From Bacteroidota bacterium (GTDB lineage Bacteria > Bacteroidota > Bacteroidia > Chitinophagales > Saprospiraceae): a stretch of 36,032 bases of DNA. The notes beneath the pieces were generated by a model. The model did no database searches and was not told where the DNA came from. It worked only from the letters and a program-made list of their open reading frames with translations. The DNA is taken from assembly GCA_963169325.1 (NCBI GenBank), contig CAUJEY010000066.1:1-36032 (forward strand). Direction: 5' to 3'. The position numbers and the translations under genes are program-made. The stretch's first letter is position 1; each line of letters starts with the position of its first letter. Below, piece after piece: positions 16,563-25,659 of this stretch.

Positions 16563-16614
16563 GGGGGCATGCTGGCGAGGGGGCGTTGCTACTTTTATTT
16601 CCCTTTGATATGTA

Positions 16615-17799
16615 TTACTGTTGCAGGATATTACACTCTACCCGGCGGTTTTGTTGCCGGCCCATTGTTGAACTATTGGTCGCCACCGGTTGTCCTTCTC
16701 CATACCCCTTCCAGGTGAGTTGCGCTGCACTTACGCCTTTTTCCACCAGATAGTTATAGACTGCCAGAGCCCGCCATTCAGAAAGGGACTGGTTATGAAC
16801 CGGCTCGCCGGAAGTGTCGGTGTGACCACCGATTTCTATTCGTAGGTCCGGCAGTTGAAAGAGCGCAGTGGCGAATTGTTCCAGGGATTCTTTGGCAGCG
16901 GATTTCAGGATGGCTTGATCGACATCGAAAAGCAGTTCGGCGTCGAAAGTCAGTTTTTGTTCTTCCAGGAGGATTTTAGCATAGTCCGCTCCGTCGTACG
17001 CTTCCACGACAAAATCGTCGAAACAATAATAGGCAATCCGCCTGATTTTTGAGGTCATTTGGTCTGTGCCCCGGTTCTCCTCGTCAATACGGGACCGCTC
17101 AGTATCAGTCAGATTCAGCGTTGTAACCGCATCGGAAAAGAAGTTGCCAAACAGGAAATACCGGTAGGGTTGGTCCGCAGTAAATAACATAGAAACTTGT
17201 GTCCACTCACCGGCCGGGGGCGAAACAACCCCTTCCCGGTTAATTTGCGGCTGCACCGGAAATATGATTTGGCTTTGAGCAAAATCTTCGTTTATATTGA
17301 TCTTGTCTTTCGAAAAGTAAAATCCAAAGTTGCCACACTGTACCGGACGAATGTTCTTCATCGTTCCATAAACGCCGGTCAGATGGCGTAAGCCAAGTGA
17401 GTCATCGGTGCGGGTACGGAAACGAACCCGGTAGGTCTTCCCTTTTTCAAGGGGTTTGGCGAGGCTGCCTTGTATCAGTTCATGATAGTCGTACGCATTG
17501 GGACTATCGGTTGACGGGTGATACATAATGAGCCCCACCATTCGATTACCGCTACGTGGCATGGGCATCATCGTGCAGCGGACGGTGCTGTCTGTCACGA
17601 GTAGGTCTGGAGTCATGTTGACGAAGGTTTGCCAGCCCTGAGCGTAATTGTTCAGTATCTCTGGATTTCCGGAAAAGGCGCAAGCCGGAGCAACGCCCTT
17701 TGCAGTAGCCGGAGTGCGTTCAAAACTGCCGTTAATGACATAATTCTGGGAAAAGGAAGTGTAAGAAAACAAAAACAGCAGGATCGTGGTTCGTACCAT
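16615..17799 (-). CDS. OmpA-family outer membrane protein with N-terminal beta-sandwich-like region
   Basis: A 394-residue envelope protein. The ATG at 17799 is chosen because it gives a clean signal peptide (MVRTTILLFLFSYTSFSQ); an upstream in-frame start would add a basic extension. Residues ~20-270 start NYVINGSFER, a pattern common in carbohydrate-binding-like beta-sandwich domains. The last ~110 residues are an OmpA peptidoglycan-binding domain: FDVDQAILK, GGHTDTSG, LSEWRA and GRQQNRRVE. It probably anchors the outer membrane or a surface complex to the cell wall. It is divergent from clpB, and convergent with the permease gene. Confidence 0.9.
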   Translation of the reverse strand: MVRTTILLFLFSYTSFSQNYVINGSFERTPATAKGVAPACAFSGNPEILNNYAQGWQTFVNMTPDLLVTDSTVRCTMMPMPRSGNRMVGLIMYHPSTDSPNAYDYHELIQGSLAKPLEKGKTYRVRFRTRTDDSLGLRHLTGVYGTMKNIRPVQCGNFGFYFSKDKININEDFAQSQIIFPVQPQINREGVVSPPAGEWTQVSMLFTADQPYRYFLFGNFFSDAVTTLNLTDTERSRIDEENRGTDQMTSKIRRIAYYCFDDFVVEAYDGADYAKILLEEQKLTFDAELLFDVDQAILKSAAKESLEQFATALFQLPDLRIEIGGHTDTSGEPVHNQSLSEWRALAVYNYLVEKGVSAAQLTWKGYGEGQPVATNSSTMGRQQNRRVECNILQQ

Positions 17800-17998
17800 A
17801 GTGTAAACAGATTCAATTTTAAACAAGGTGACGTTCTGGCGCAAAATGCTGCATCCGACCTTCATTTTGACATATAGCCGCTTGCATTTCTGCCATTTTT
17901 TCCGAAAAAACAATCTGTTTTAGAACTGGAAATGTATTTGCTGTAGTTTGTTCAAACCAACCTGTTCACCCCAGTGCTAAAACGTAGTTTCACACACC

Positions 17999-20647
17999 AT
18001 GACATACGATAATTTCACCATCAAGGCCCAGGAAGCCATCCTGCAGGCCCAGCAAATCGCCGCCGGCTACGAGCAACAAAGCGTCGACTCTGCCCATATC
18101 GTGAAGGGCATGCTCAACGTGGACGATTCTGTGACCGATTTTCTGCTTAAAAAAGCCGGCGTCAATATGCCCCGTTTCGAGCAGGAACTCGATAAACTCA
18201 TTTGGGAAACCCCCAAAGTGGCAGGCGCCGACAAACAATACCTGACCAACGAAGCCAACAAGGCCATCGCTGCCGCCAAAACCCTGCTCAAAGACTACGG
18301 CGACGAATATATTTCGCTCGAGCTCATGCTGCTCGGCGTGGCTAAAGGCAGCGACAAAGCCGCCCGGCTGTTGCGCGAACAAGGCGCCACCTTCGAAGCC
18401 CTTTCGGCCGCAGTAAAAGAACTGCGTAAAGGCCGCAAGGTGACCGAACAAACCACCGAGCACGTGTACAATGCCCTCCAGAAGTACGCCATCAACCTCA
18501 CGGAAATGGCCGAATCGGGCAAACTCGACCCCGTCATCGGTCGCGACGACGAGATACGCCGGGTGCTGCACATTCTAAGCCGGCGCAAAAAAAACAATCC
18601 GGTCATTATCGGAGACCCCGGCGTGGGTAAAACTGCCATCGTGGAAGGTATTGCCTGGCGTATCGTCAAACACGATGTGCCGGAAAACCTGGCCAGCAAA
18701 AAAATATTCAGCCTCGACCTCTCGTCCCTTATCGCCGGCGCTAAATACAAAGGCGAATTTGAGGAGCGCCTCAAAGCCGTGATCAAGGAAGTGGTGGACT
18801 CCAATGAGCAGGTTATCTTGTTCATCGACGAGATTCATACCCTCGTGGGCGCCGGTGGCGGCCAGGGCGCCATGGACGCCGCCAACATCCTCAAACCCGC
18901 CCTGGCACGCGGCGAATTGCGCACCATCGGGGCTACCACGCTGGACGAATACCAAAAATACTTCGAAAGCGACAAAGCCCTCGAACGCCGTTTCCAATCC
19001 GTATATGTCGACGAACCGAGCCTTGAAGACACCATTTCCATCCTGCGCGGCCTGCGCGAACGCTACGAGAACTACCACAAGGTGCAAATCCTGGATGAGG
19101 CCGTGATTGCAGCCGCCGAACTCTCGCACCGGTATATTACCGAGCGAAAACTGCCCGACAAGGCTATCGACCTGATCGACGAGGCCGGCGCTAAACTCAG
19201 GCTCGAACTCGACTCCGTGCCCGAGGAAGTGGACGAACTCGACCGCAAAATGCGGCAATTAGAGATCGAACGCGAGGCCATCAAACGCGAAAAAGACGAG
19301 CGCAAGCTGGAGGCGATGAATAAACAAATTGCCGAACTGCGTGAAAAATTAGATAGCCTGCGCGGCAAGTGGCAGGAGGAAAAAGAAATCGTGGAGGCCA
19401 TTCAGAACTGTAAACAAAAGATCGAAGACCTGCAACTCCAGTACACACGCGCCGAACGCGAAGGCGGGTTCGAACTGGCGTCAAAACTAAAATTCAACGA
19501 CATACCGGCCCAGGAAGCCATGCTCCGCGCCGCCGAGGAAAAACTCGGCGAACTGGCGCCGGAAAACCGCATGACCACTCAAACGGTCACGGCCAACGAT
19601 ATCGCCGACGTAGTGGCCCGCTGGACGGGTATTCCAATCTCGAAAATGTTGCAGTCGGAGCGCGAGCGCCTGTTGCACCTCGAAGCCGAACTGCACAAAC
19701 GCGTCATCGGGCAGGATATCGCCGTGGGCGCCGTGTCCGACGCTATCCGACGCAACCGCGCCGGCTTGAGCGATCCGGATAAACCCATCGGCTCTTTCAT
19801 CTTCTGCGGCCCCACCGGCGTGGGCAAAACTGAATTGGCGAAAGCCCTGGCCGATGTGCTGTTCGACGACGAAAAGGCGATCACCCGCATCGACATGTCC
19901 GAGTACCAGGAACGCCACTCGGTGAGCCGCCTGGTGGGTGCGCCGCCCGGATACGTCGGATACGACGAAGGCGGCCAGCTCACCGAGGCCGTGCGCAGGC
20001 GCCCCTACACCATTGTGCTGCTCGACGAAATCGAAAAAGCGCACCCCGATGTGTTCAATATCCTGCTTCAGGTACTCGACGACGGGCGCCTGACCGACAA
20101 CAAAGGCCGCACCGCCAGCTTCAAAAACTCGATCATCATCATGACCTCCAACCTGGCCAGCGACCGCATTCAGGAGGTGTTTGAAGATTACAACGACATA
20201 CCCGACAAACGCAAACACGAGGTGCTCGAAACGGCCAAGGCCGAAGTAATGGACGCCCTGCGCATGAGCTTGCGACCCGAATTTCTCAACCGCATCGACG
20301 AGGTGATCGTATTCCACCCGCTGCTGAAAACACAGGTGCGCCAGATACTCGACATCCTGATGTCCGACATTCGCGAAATGCTCGAACGCCAGGAACTGAA
20401 AATGGAACTCACCGACGCCGCGGCCAAAATCCTGGTCGATCACGGCTTCGACCCCAGTTTCGGCGCCCGCCCGCTAAAACGTACACTTCAGCGCGAACTG
20501 ATCAATGAATTAGCCAAATACGTGCTTGCCGGCGACTATGTTAAAGGCGATACGGTGCTGATTGATGCGGATGCCGCGGGGCTGTTGTTCGGCCGGAAAT
20601 CGGTAGTGAATGGAAAGGAAGTGGTCACGAAAAAGTTGGAGGTGTAA
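17999..20647 (+). CDS. clpB: ATP-dependent chaperone ClpB
   Basis: An 882-residue Hsp100 disaggregase that, with DnaK, threads proteins out of aggregates. The N-terminal Clp domain covers about 1-150. The first AAA+ module has Walker A GDPGVGKT (205-212) and Walker B FIDEIH. The coiled-coil middle domain, typical of ClpB and absent from ClpA/ClpX, spans about 410-530. The second AAA+ module has GPTGVGKT (about 604-611) and [12 protein letters not shown], and the C-terminus has the [13 protein letters not shown] substrate-sensing motif. Length is normal. No CIRCE or obvious heat-shock operator is visible in the 199-nt gap before it. Confidence 0.98.
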   Translation: MTYDNFTIKAQEAILQAQQIAAGYEQQSVDSAHIVKGMLNVDDSVTDFLLKKAGVNMPRFEQELDKLIWETPKVAGADKQYLTNEANKAIAAAKTLLKDYGDEYISLELMLLGVAKGSDKAARLLREQGATFEALSAAVKELRKGRKVTEQTTEHVYNALQKYAINLTEMAESGKLDPVIGRDDEIRRVLHILSRRKKNNPVIIGDPGVGKTAIVEGIAWRIVKHDVPENLASKKIFSLDLSSLIAGAKYKGEFEERLKAVIKEVVDSNEQVILFIDEIHTLVGAGGGQGAMDAANILKPALARGELRTIGATTLDEYQKYFESDKALERRFQSVYVDEPSLEDTISILRGLRERYENYHKVQILDEAVIAAAELSHRYITERKLPDKAIDLIDEAGAKLRLELDSVPEEVDELDRKMRQLEIEREAIKREKDERKLEAMNKQIAELREKLDSLRGKWQEEKEIVEAIQNCKQKIEDLQLQYTRAEREGGFELASKLKFNDIPAQEAMLRAAEEKLGELAPENRMTTQTVTANDIADVVARWTGIPISKMLQSERERLLHLEAELHKRVIGQDIAVGAVSDAIRRNRAGLSDPDKPIGSFIFCGPTGVGKTELAKALADVLFDDEKAITRIDMSEYQERHSVSRLVGAPPGYVGYDEGGQLTEAVRRRPYTIVLLDEIEKAHPDVFNILLQVLDDGRLTDNKGRTASFKNSIIIMTSNLASDRIQEVFEDYNDIPDKRKHEVLETAKAEVMDALRMSLRPEFLNRIDEVIVFHPLLKTQVRQILDILMSDIREMLERQELKMELTDAAAKILVDHGFDPSFGARPLKRTLQRELINELAKYVLAGDYVKGDTVLIDADAAGLLFGRKSVVNGKEVVTKKLEV

Positions 20648-20675
20648 AGGCCATAAAACACGGACCGCGATAAAA

Positions 20676-21362
20676 ATGGTACTTTCCAAAATTCAATCGG
20701 CCGTTGCCGAATATAAATCCTGGTTGCTGGGTGTGCGCCACCATCCTTTCGTGTACAAATGGGAGTCGGTGCAAAACTTCCAGGCGAATTGGAATCCGGA
20801 TGACCCCGACCCGGTGGCCATGTTCGATCGCAGTTTGCAAAACAGCGAGACCCGCCGCCTGTGGCAAACCGAAAACTGGCACCCCAAGCGGTTTATGCTC
20901 GAATGCTGGCGCTTCGCCCCCCGCACGACGCGGGCGATGTTCGACGATCTGTTCAATGAAACCCGCGATACGGAAGCGCGCATCGGCCGCTTTCTTTTCG
21001 GCTGCGACGAACTCCTGCGCGATTACAAGCGCGCGAACGCTACCTCGGTAGAAAACAATCATAACCACGGCGACTACCGCATGATCGCTTTATACCTGGC
21101 TTTCCGCTACCCGGATCAGTATGCACCTTACGATTTCGAGGCGTTTCGCAAAACCCTGATTCGTTTTCAGGCGCGCGATATTCCGACCCAACACGATCCG
21201 GGCCGGTATTTTAAAGTGCTGCGCACCCTGATGACATTTTTGGAAAAAGACCCGGAAGTAGCCGCGGCCATGCAACGCCATTTGCACCCGCGGCGGCATT
21301 ACACCGGAAAAACGTTGTTACTGGCGGAGGATTTTTGTATTCAATGTGGACAAGGAGGCTAA
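20676..21362 (+). CDS. Stand-alone protein resembling the N-terminal domain of McrB-type AAA proteins
   Basis: A 228-residue soluble protein starting at the ATG at 20676, 28 nt after clpB. It has the conserved-looking pattern YKWESVQNFQANW, FMLECWRFAP, MFDDLFNE and NHGDYRMIALYLAFRYPDQY. From memory this closely resembles the helical region before the AAA+ GTPase domain in Bacteroidota McrB-family restriction proteins. Here there is no AAA+ domain, no Walker motifs and no McrC partner: the gene ends straight into a repeat array that overlaps its stop codon. It may be a free-standing domain protein, or a remnant that lost its 3-prime part. Without a search the family assignment is tentative; DNA-related defence is possible but not shown. 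Confidence 0.72.
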   Translation: MVLSKIQSAVAEYKSWLLGVRHHPFVYKWESVQNFQANWNPDDPDPVAMFDRSLQNSETRRLWQTENWHPKRFMLECWRFAPRTTRAMFDDLFNETRDTEARIGRFLFGCDELLRDYKRANATSVENNHNHGDYRMIALYLAFRYPDQYAPYDFEAFRKTLIRFQARDIPTQHDPGRYFKVLRTLMTFLEKDPEVAAAMQRHLHPRRHYTGKTLLLAEDFCIQCGQGG

Positions 21363-21527
21363 ATGTGGTCAATGTGTTTTAAATGTGGTCAATGTGTTTT
21401 AAATGTGGTCAATAAGATCAATGTGGTCAATTCTAAAATTGATCTCATTGACCACATTGATCTTATTGACCACATTTAAAAAACATTGACCACATTTAAA
21501 ACACATTGACCACATTGACCACATTCA
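21361..21527. repeat. Long palindromic array with AATGTGGTCA-type units (copy 1)
   Basis: Repeats of AAATGTGGTCAATGTGTTTT on the left face their complements on the right. The centre is a perfect 31-bp inverted repeat (21401-21431 with 21447-21477) around a 15-nt loop. Pairing extends outward to about 71 bp per arm (21361-21431 with 21447-21517) with two or three mismatches. The array fills the gap between two convergent genes: its left end overlaps the stop of the McrB-like gene and its right end is 1-2 nt from the glycosyltransferase stop. It shares its unit with the array at 25036-25222. Confidence 0.97.
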
Positions 21528-21528
21528 G

Positions 21529-22248
21529 TTACCGCGCCCATAAGTTATATTTCAAAATACAATAAATCGCCCGCACCCCGTCTTTCCAGCCGATCTTTTT
21601 GCCTTCGGCATAAGAACGGCCGTAGTACGAAATCCCGACTTCGTAGATACGCACATTGGGTACCCGGCTCATTTTAGCGGTTACCTCGGGTTCGAAGCCG
21701 AAACGTTTTTCCTGGAGGGGCAACCCCTGTAAAATTTCCGCCCGAAAAAGTTTGTAGCAGGTTTCCATATCGGTCAGGTTGAGGTTGGTGAACAGGTTCG
21801 AGACGGAGGTCAGGAACTTGTTTCCGATGCTGTGCCAGAAGAACAGGATACGGTGCGGGCGCCCGCCCATGAAACGGGAACCGAACACCACATCGGCGTA
21901 GCCATCGAGGATCGGCCGAAGCAGGATGTTGTATTCGGCCGGGTCGTACTCCAGGTCGGCGTCCTGAATAATGATATAATTGCCGGAGGCGTGTTGGATA
22001 CCGGTGTGCAACGCGGCGCCTTTTCCCTTGTTGACTTCGTGTTTCAGGTAGCGGATATTGAGCCCCGGATTGGCTTCCATATAGCGCCGGATTGCGCCTT
22101 CCGTATCGTCTTTGGAGCAGTCGTTGGTGATGATGAGCTCCTTTTGAATACCACCGATAAGTTCCACCGCTTTCACTTTGTCAAGGATGCGGTGTATGGT
22201 GCGTTCTTCGTTGTAAGCAGGGATAACAATGGATAAAGTTTCAGCCAT
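21529..22248 (-). CDS. Family 2 glycosyltransferase (dolichol-phosphate mannosyltransferase-like)
   Basis: A 239-residue GT-A fold transferase. It shows SIVIPAYNEERTI at residues 6-18, TNDCSKDDT, the KGKGAALHTGI nucleotide-sugar motif near residue 75 and the metal-binding DADLEYDP near residue 96. Overall it resembles the DPM1-type group that moves a sugar from a nucleotide donor to a polyprenyl phosphate on the cytoplasmic face. There is no C-terminal membrane segment, as in catalytic-only DPM1 proteins. Substrate is not determinable. Convergent with the McrB-like gene across the palindromic array. Confidence 0.92.
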   Translation of the reverse strand: MAETLSIVIPAYNEERTIHRILDKVKAVELIGGIQKELIITNDCSKDDTEGAIRRYMEANPGLNIRYLKHEVNKGKGAALHTGIQHASGNYIIIQDADLEYDPAEYNILLRPILDGYADVVFGSRFMGGRPHRILFFWHSIGNKFLTSVSNLFTNLNLTDMETCYKLFRAEILQGLPLQEKRFGFEPEVTAKMSRVPNVRIYEVGISYYGRSYAEGKKIGWKDGVRAIYCILKYNLWAR

Positions 22249-22289
22249 GTGTCGGGTAGTTCGATGCGTTTTTATGCTCTAAGGCGCCG

Positions 22290-22297
22290 CAAAAGTA
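22290..22297 (-). promoter_or_regulatory. Candidate -7 promoter element for the glycosyltransferase
   Basis: On the minus strand this reads TACTTTTG, matching TAnnTTTG, 41 nt upstream of the start codon. No good -33 element is seen. Confidence 0.45.
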
Positions 22298-22455
22298 CAG
22301 TTTAGTTTCTGATTCGTATAAAACTGTCAGAATCAGCAAAAAAAGAATCGGTTTAACATTTAATTGGAGTTTTTTGGAAAACTTTTTGCTGATAGATACC
22401 GTTAGGAGTTCAAAATCAATATTTATCTGCTAATCCGGCAAAACTGTTAAACACT

Positions 22456-22626
22456 ATGGCAAATCGTATCCAAAAATTCCGCCGCCTCTGGCGCATATCG
22501 CCGCGTTTGGCGTTTGCGTATCTGCGCCGCAAAGCCAGCCGCCAGGCCAAAAAATTCCTTCCCGTAGACGAGTGGAACATAAACTGGCTGGGTGAAGAAA
22601 TGCGCCCATTCAATAGCCTGCGTTAA
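22456..22626 (+). CDS. Small basic protein of unknown function (56 residues)
   Basis: The ORF runs from ATG to TAA and encodes about 56 residues, with roughly 30% Arg/Lys and a tryptophan-containing C-terminal half (FLPVDEWNINWLGEEM). No membrane segment or signal peptide is visible. Support for a real gene is that it has the only good start in a 500-nt gap, it starts ATGGCAAAT after an AT-rich leader, and a strong intrinsic terminator overlaps its stop codon. I do not recognise the family. It might bind nucleic acid or a ribosomal component given its charge, but this is speculation; a conserved RNA is an alternative reading. Confidence 0.62.
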   Translation: MANRIQKFRRLWRISPRLAFAYLRRKASRQAKKFLPVDEWNINWLGEEMRPFNSLR

Positions 22627-22642
22627 TCGCAGGCTTTTTTTT
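22615..22642 (+). terminator. Intrinsic terminator overlapping the small ORF stop
   Basis: An 8-bp perfect stem (AGCCTGCG / CGCAGGCT) with the 5-nt loop TTAAT is followed by eight T residues. The TAA stop codon of the 56-residue ORF lies in the loop, and the last two codons form the left stem. Confidence 0.9.
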
Positions 22643-22766
22643 ACTCATTCGACTTTTTTCCCCGTATTTGATCAATACGTTGCCGGGGGATGTGCCATAT
22701 TTGTCCGCGCGTTGAACCAGCCAGAAATTATACTGTTAAGGTCTGAGTGCTTCGCGCCTGATAATT

Positions 22767-23819
22767 ATGATAAAAAGACACATCCTGCTCTTCGCCGCCA
22801 TCACGATGATGGCTTCCGCCTGTGATAAAAGTGGCGACAAATCTGCCGCAGGCGCAGCTGGCGGCCGCTCCAGTTACAATGTGGTTTCCGTAGAGGGTTT
22901 TCTGGTAAAACCGGCCACACTTACTGCCACTGTGACGGCCAGTGGCACCCTGTTTCCCTTAGAGGAAACGGCCCTGCATCCTGAAACTTCCGGGCGGGTG
23001 GTTTCGCTGAATTTGCCTGAGGGCAAAACGGTGCGCAAGGGCGATTTGCTGCTCAAAATATTCGACCAGGATCTTCAGGCGCAATTGCGCAAATTAGAGC
23101 CGCAGCTCAAACAGGCAGAAATTACAGAACAACGTCTTGGCGATCTACTCAAAGTTAAAGGGATCAGCCAGCAGGAATACGACCTGGCTGTGCTGCAAAT
23201 ACAAACCCTGAAAAGCGAGATGGAACTCGTGCGGATCAACATTGGGAAAACGGAACTTCGGGCTCCGTACAACGGTGTTATCGGCTTACGCAACATCAGC
23301 CCCGGTGCTTATGTATCGCCGGCCACTGCCGTGGCAACGATCCGTTCCGCCGGCGCGCTCAAATTAGACTTCTCCATTCCGGAAAAATACAGCGCCCTTA
23401 TCCGGCCGGGCCAGACCGTCTCCTTTACCACGGAAGGAAATAAAAAAACAGGGTCAGCGGTAGTACAAGCCACCGAACAAAGTATCACGGCTGATACCCG
23501 CAACCTGCAGGTGCGCGCTTTAGTGCGTGGCAATACCGGCGATTTATTGCCGGGCGCTTTTGCCGAGGTCAACCTCTCCCTGGGCAATAAAACCGAGGCG
23601 CTGCTCATCCCATCACAAGCGATAATTCCACAGGCCCGGGACAAAAAAGTATTTGTCGCGCGCGGCGGAAAAGTGCAGTCCGTGACCGTAAAGACAGGTG
23701 TTCGGCAGGCGGGCCTGGTGGAAATCACAGAAGGTCTTACGGCCGGCGACACAATTGCCATAACCGGGATATTATTTCTGCGTCCAGATATGCCTATGCA
23801 GTTTTCCAAAGTGCAATAA
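22767..23819 (+). CDS. RND efflux periplasmic adaptor lipoprotein (MFP/HlyD family)
   Basis: A 350-residue membrane-fusion protein that normally joins an inner-membrane RND pump to an outer-membrane channel. A signal peptide ends at the lipobox MASAC with Cys19 as the lipidated residue. The lipoyl/barrel-sandwich halves are visible (FPLEETALHPETSGRV near residue 66 and ELRAPYNGVIGLRNISPGAYV near 164), separated by a short alpha hairpin, followed by beta-barrel and membrane-proximal domains. No RND pump gene follows: radC starts 1 nt after the stop. The partner pump must be elsewhere, or the adaptor has another use. Confidence 0.93.
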   Translation: MIKRHILLFAAITMMASACDKSGDKSAAGAAGGRSSYNVVSVEGFLVKPATLTATVTASGTLFPLEETALHPETSGRVVSLNLPEGKTVRKGDLLLKIFDQDLQAQLRKLEPQLKQAEITEQRLGDLLKVKGISQQEYDLAVLQIQTLKSEMELVRINIGKTELRAPYNGVIGLRNISPGAYVSPATAVATIRSAGALKLDFSIPEKYSALIRPGQTVSFTTEGNKKTGSAVVQATEQSITADTRNLQVRALVRGNTGDLLPGAFAEVNLSLGNKTEALLIPSQAIIPQARDKKVFVARGGKVQSVTVKTGVRQAGLVEITEGLTAGDTIAITGILFLRPDMPMQFSKVQ

Positions 23820-23820
23820 C

Positions 23821-24516
23821 ATGTCCAACCCAGTTTACCGTGCCATCACTGCCTGGGCCGAAGAAGACCGTCCCCGGGAGAAACTACTGTTAAAGGGGAA
23901 AAGTGCCTTATCTGACGCCGAATTATTAGCCATCCTGCTGGGGTCCGGAACTGTGGGCGTAAGTGCCGTCAGCCTCGCCCAGGAAATCCTGTCGTCGGTG
24001 GATAACAACCTGCACGAACTGGGTAAACGGTCCGTGTCTGAGTTGAAACGTTTCAAAGGCATGGGGGAAGCAAAAGCGATTACCATTACCGCGGCACTGG
24101 AAATTGGGCGCCGGCGCCAGATATCGGACCTCCGCGAACGTCCGCGCGTCACGGGGAGCCGCGATGCCTTTAACGCGATAGCGCCGTTGCTCACCGACCT
24201 GCACCACGAAGAATTCTGGGTGCTGCTGCTCAACAAAGCCAATGAAGTTTTTTCCCGCGAACGGCTCAGTACCGGTGGCATGTCCGGGACGGTTGTGGAT
24301 GTAAAGATGTTGTTTAAAGTCGCACTCGATGCCCGCGCCGCTGCCGTGATTGCCATACATAATCACCCTTCCGGCAGCCTGCAACCCAGCCAGGCGGATA
24401 TTGACCTGACCAGTCGCCTGCGCAAGGCCGGCGAATTGCTCGATCTGGCTTTATTGGACCACCTTATCGTATCGGAACGCGGCTATTACAGTTTTGCCGA
24501 CGAAGGAATGTTGTAA
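23821..24516 (+). CDS. radC: RadC-family JAB-domain protein
   Basis: A 231-residue protein with an N-terminal helix-hairpin-helix region (about 30-95) and a C-terminal MPN/JAB domain. The JAMM-type metal motif is intact: HNHPSGSLQPSQADIDL near residues 180-197, with the upstream Glu in NEVFSRERLS. RadC was named for DNA repair, but its biochemical role remains unsettled. It starts 1 nt after the adaptor stop and is probably translated from the same message. Confidence 0.95.
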   Translation: MSNPVYRAITAWAEEDRPREKLLLKGKSALSDAELLAILLGSGTVGVSAVSLAQEILSSVDNNLHELGKRSVSELKRFKGMGEAKAITITAALEIGRRRQISDLRERPRVTGSRDAFNAIAPLLTDLHHEEFWVLLLNKANEVFSRERLSTGGMSGTVVDVKMLFKVALDARAAAVIAIHNHPSGSLQPSQADIDLTSRLRKAGELLDLALLDHLIVSERGYYSFADEGML

Positions 24517-24612
24517 AAAAGACCTTGCATCCGTGCTTTTTTAACATTTTTGCCAACCCGAGTGCCGGTGCTTTGTCTTTATATCCGTTACGAGTACAAA
24601 ACGAACAACTTT

Positions 24613-25029
24613 ATGCAGCAGAACGGTACACTTACCAGTGTCGCCCTGGCGGCTATTACCTCCTTTCTATTTTTGTCCTTGTTCAGTTGCAACGACACGC
24701 CTTGTCGCGAACTAAGCGGCCGATGGTCCAACCGGGAAGGTCAGTCATTTTATTTTGAACCAGATGGCAAAGCGCTTTGGCTTGTTCGTTTTGGCAGCCA
24801 GGTCGACACCTTCGTTATGGAATACCGGTACGATTGCAAAAAACAACCGGTCCAACTGGATTTAAGCGGCTTCCAGACGGGGCCGCTCAGCGGAAAAACA
24901 TTGTACGGTATTCTGGAATGGAACAGCGACTCTTCCTTCCGTTTTGATGCCGAAGCCGGTATCGGGCCGGAATCAAGACCGCTCACCTTTGAGACAGATC
25001 AGACGCAGAAGTTCTTTCGGGAAAAATGA
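24613..25029 (+). CDS. Small lipoprotein of unknown function
   Basis: A 138-residue exported protein. The ATG at 24613 is preferred because it gives a signal peptide ending in the lipobox FLFLSLFSC (Cys26). The mature part is beta-rich with conserved-looking aromatic positions (GRWSNREGQSFYFEPDGKALW), like small lipocalin-type lipoproteins of Bacteroidota. No known family recognised. The gene ends at the palindromic array that separates it from the convergent DUF3467 gene. Confidence 0.75.
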   Translation: MQQNGTLTSVALAAITSFLFLSLFSCNDTPCRELSGRWSNREGQSFYFEPDGKALWLVRFGSQVDTFVMEYRYDCKKQPVQLDLSGFQTGPLSGKTLYGILEWNSDSSFRFDAEAGIGPESRPLTFETDQTQKFFREK

Positions 25030-25035
25030 TGTTTT

Positions 25036-25222
25036 TAATGTGGTCAATGAGATCAATGTGGTCAATGTGTTTAAATGTGGTCAATATGTTTCAAATGAGA
25101 TCAATGTGGTCAATGTGTTTTAAATGTGGTCAATTGGAAAAGTTCACATGTAAATGGACCACATTGACCACATTGATCTCATTTAAACACATTGACCACA
25201 TTTAAACACATTGACCACATTT
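25036..25222. repeat. Palindromic array with AATGTGGTCA-type units (copy 2)
   Basis: The same unit family as the array at 21361-21527 (AAATGTGGTCAATGTG and AATGAGATCAATGTGG variants). A perfect 25-bp inverted repeat pairs 25093-25117 with 25160-25184, and looser pairing extends outward. It fills the gap between two convergent genes, starting within 7 nt of the lipoprotein stop and ending 2 nt from the DUF3467 stop. Confidence 0.96.
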
Positions 25223-25224
25223 AA

Positions 25225-25542
25225 TCAAGCTTGCGCCGGTGGCGTATTGAAATTCATCGGCGGGAGTTGGGGTTGTTCGGGCTCGTCTATTTTTCCGAAT
25301 TGCTGTTCGTATTTCTGCACGTTGTCCTTCAGCGCAAACAATAGTCGTTTGGCGTGTTGAGGGGTCAGGATGATACGGGCTTTTACTTTGGCTTTCGGCA
25401 CATTGGGCATCAGGCGGATAAAGTCGACGACAAATTCGGAATTCGAGTGCGAGATAATCGCCAGGTTGGAATAAACGCCCTCTGCTATTTCTTCTGAAAT
25501 CTCAATATTGATGGCCGGTTGCTGATTTTTATTCTCTGCCAT
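25225..25542 (-). CDS. DUF3467 domain-containing protein
   Basis: A 105-residue cytosolic protein of a widespread but uncharacterised family. It has the DUF3467 pattern YSNLAIISHSNSEFVVDF, an invariant-looking proline-basic segment (PKAKVKARIILTPQHAKRLL) and a final YEQQFGKI motif. A proline- and glutamine-rich tail follows. Divergent from fumarylacetoacetase; a -7 element match lies 76 nt upstream. Confidence 0.92.
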   Translation of the reverse strand: MAENKNQQPAINIEISEEIAEGVYSNLAIISHSNSEFVVDFIRLMPNVPKAKVKARIILTPQHAKRLLFALKDNVQKYEQQFGKIDEPEQPQLPPMNFNTPPAQA

Positions 25543-25617
25543 GATAAGGTCAGTATGTAATTAGGTGATTAAATGTTTGTTGTTAAAAATTTACTTTACT
25601 GATTCGATACGGGCGCG

Positions 25618-25625
25618 CAAAGTTA
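25618..25625 (-). promoter_or_regulatory. Candidate -7 promoter element for the DUF3467 gene
   Basis: On the minus strand this reads TAACTTTG followed by CG, the form most often seen at Bacteroidota -7 sites. It is 76 nt upstream of the start. No -33 match at the usual spacing. Confidence 0.5.
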
Positions 25626-25659
25626 CGGGAAAAACCAACGGAATTCCGATTTTTGCCCC

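Noticed and set aside
19487-20443. Long minus-strand ORF (318 codons) inside clpB
   Set aside because: Shadow of the highly biased codons of clpB; no family features.
21361-21527. CRISPR array
   Set aside because: Units are adjacent or overlapping without unique spacers of constant length, and halves are inverted; no cas genes in the window.
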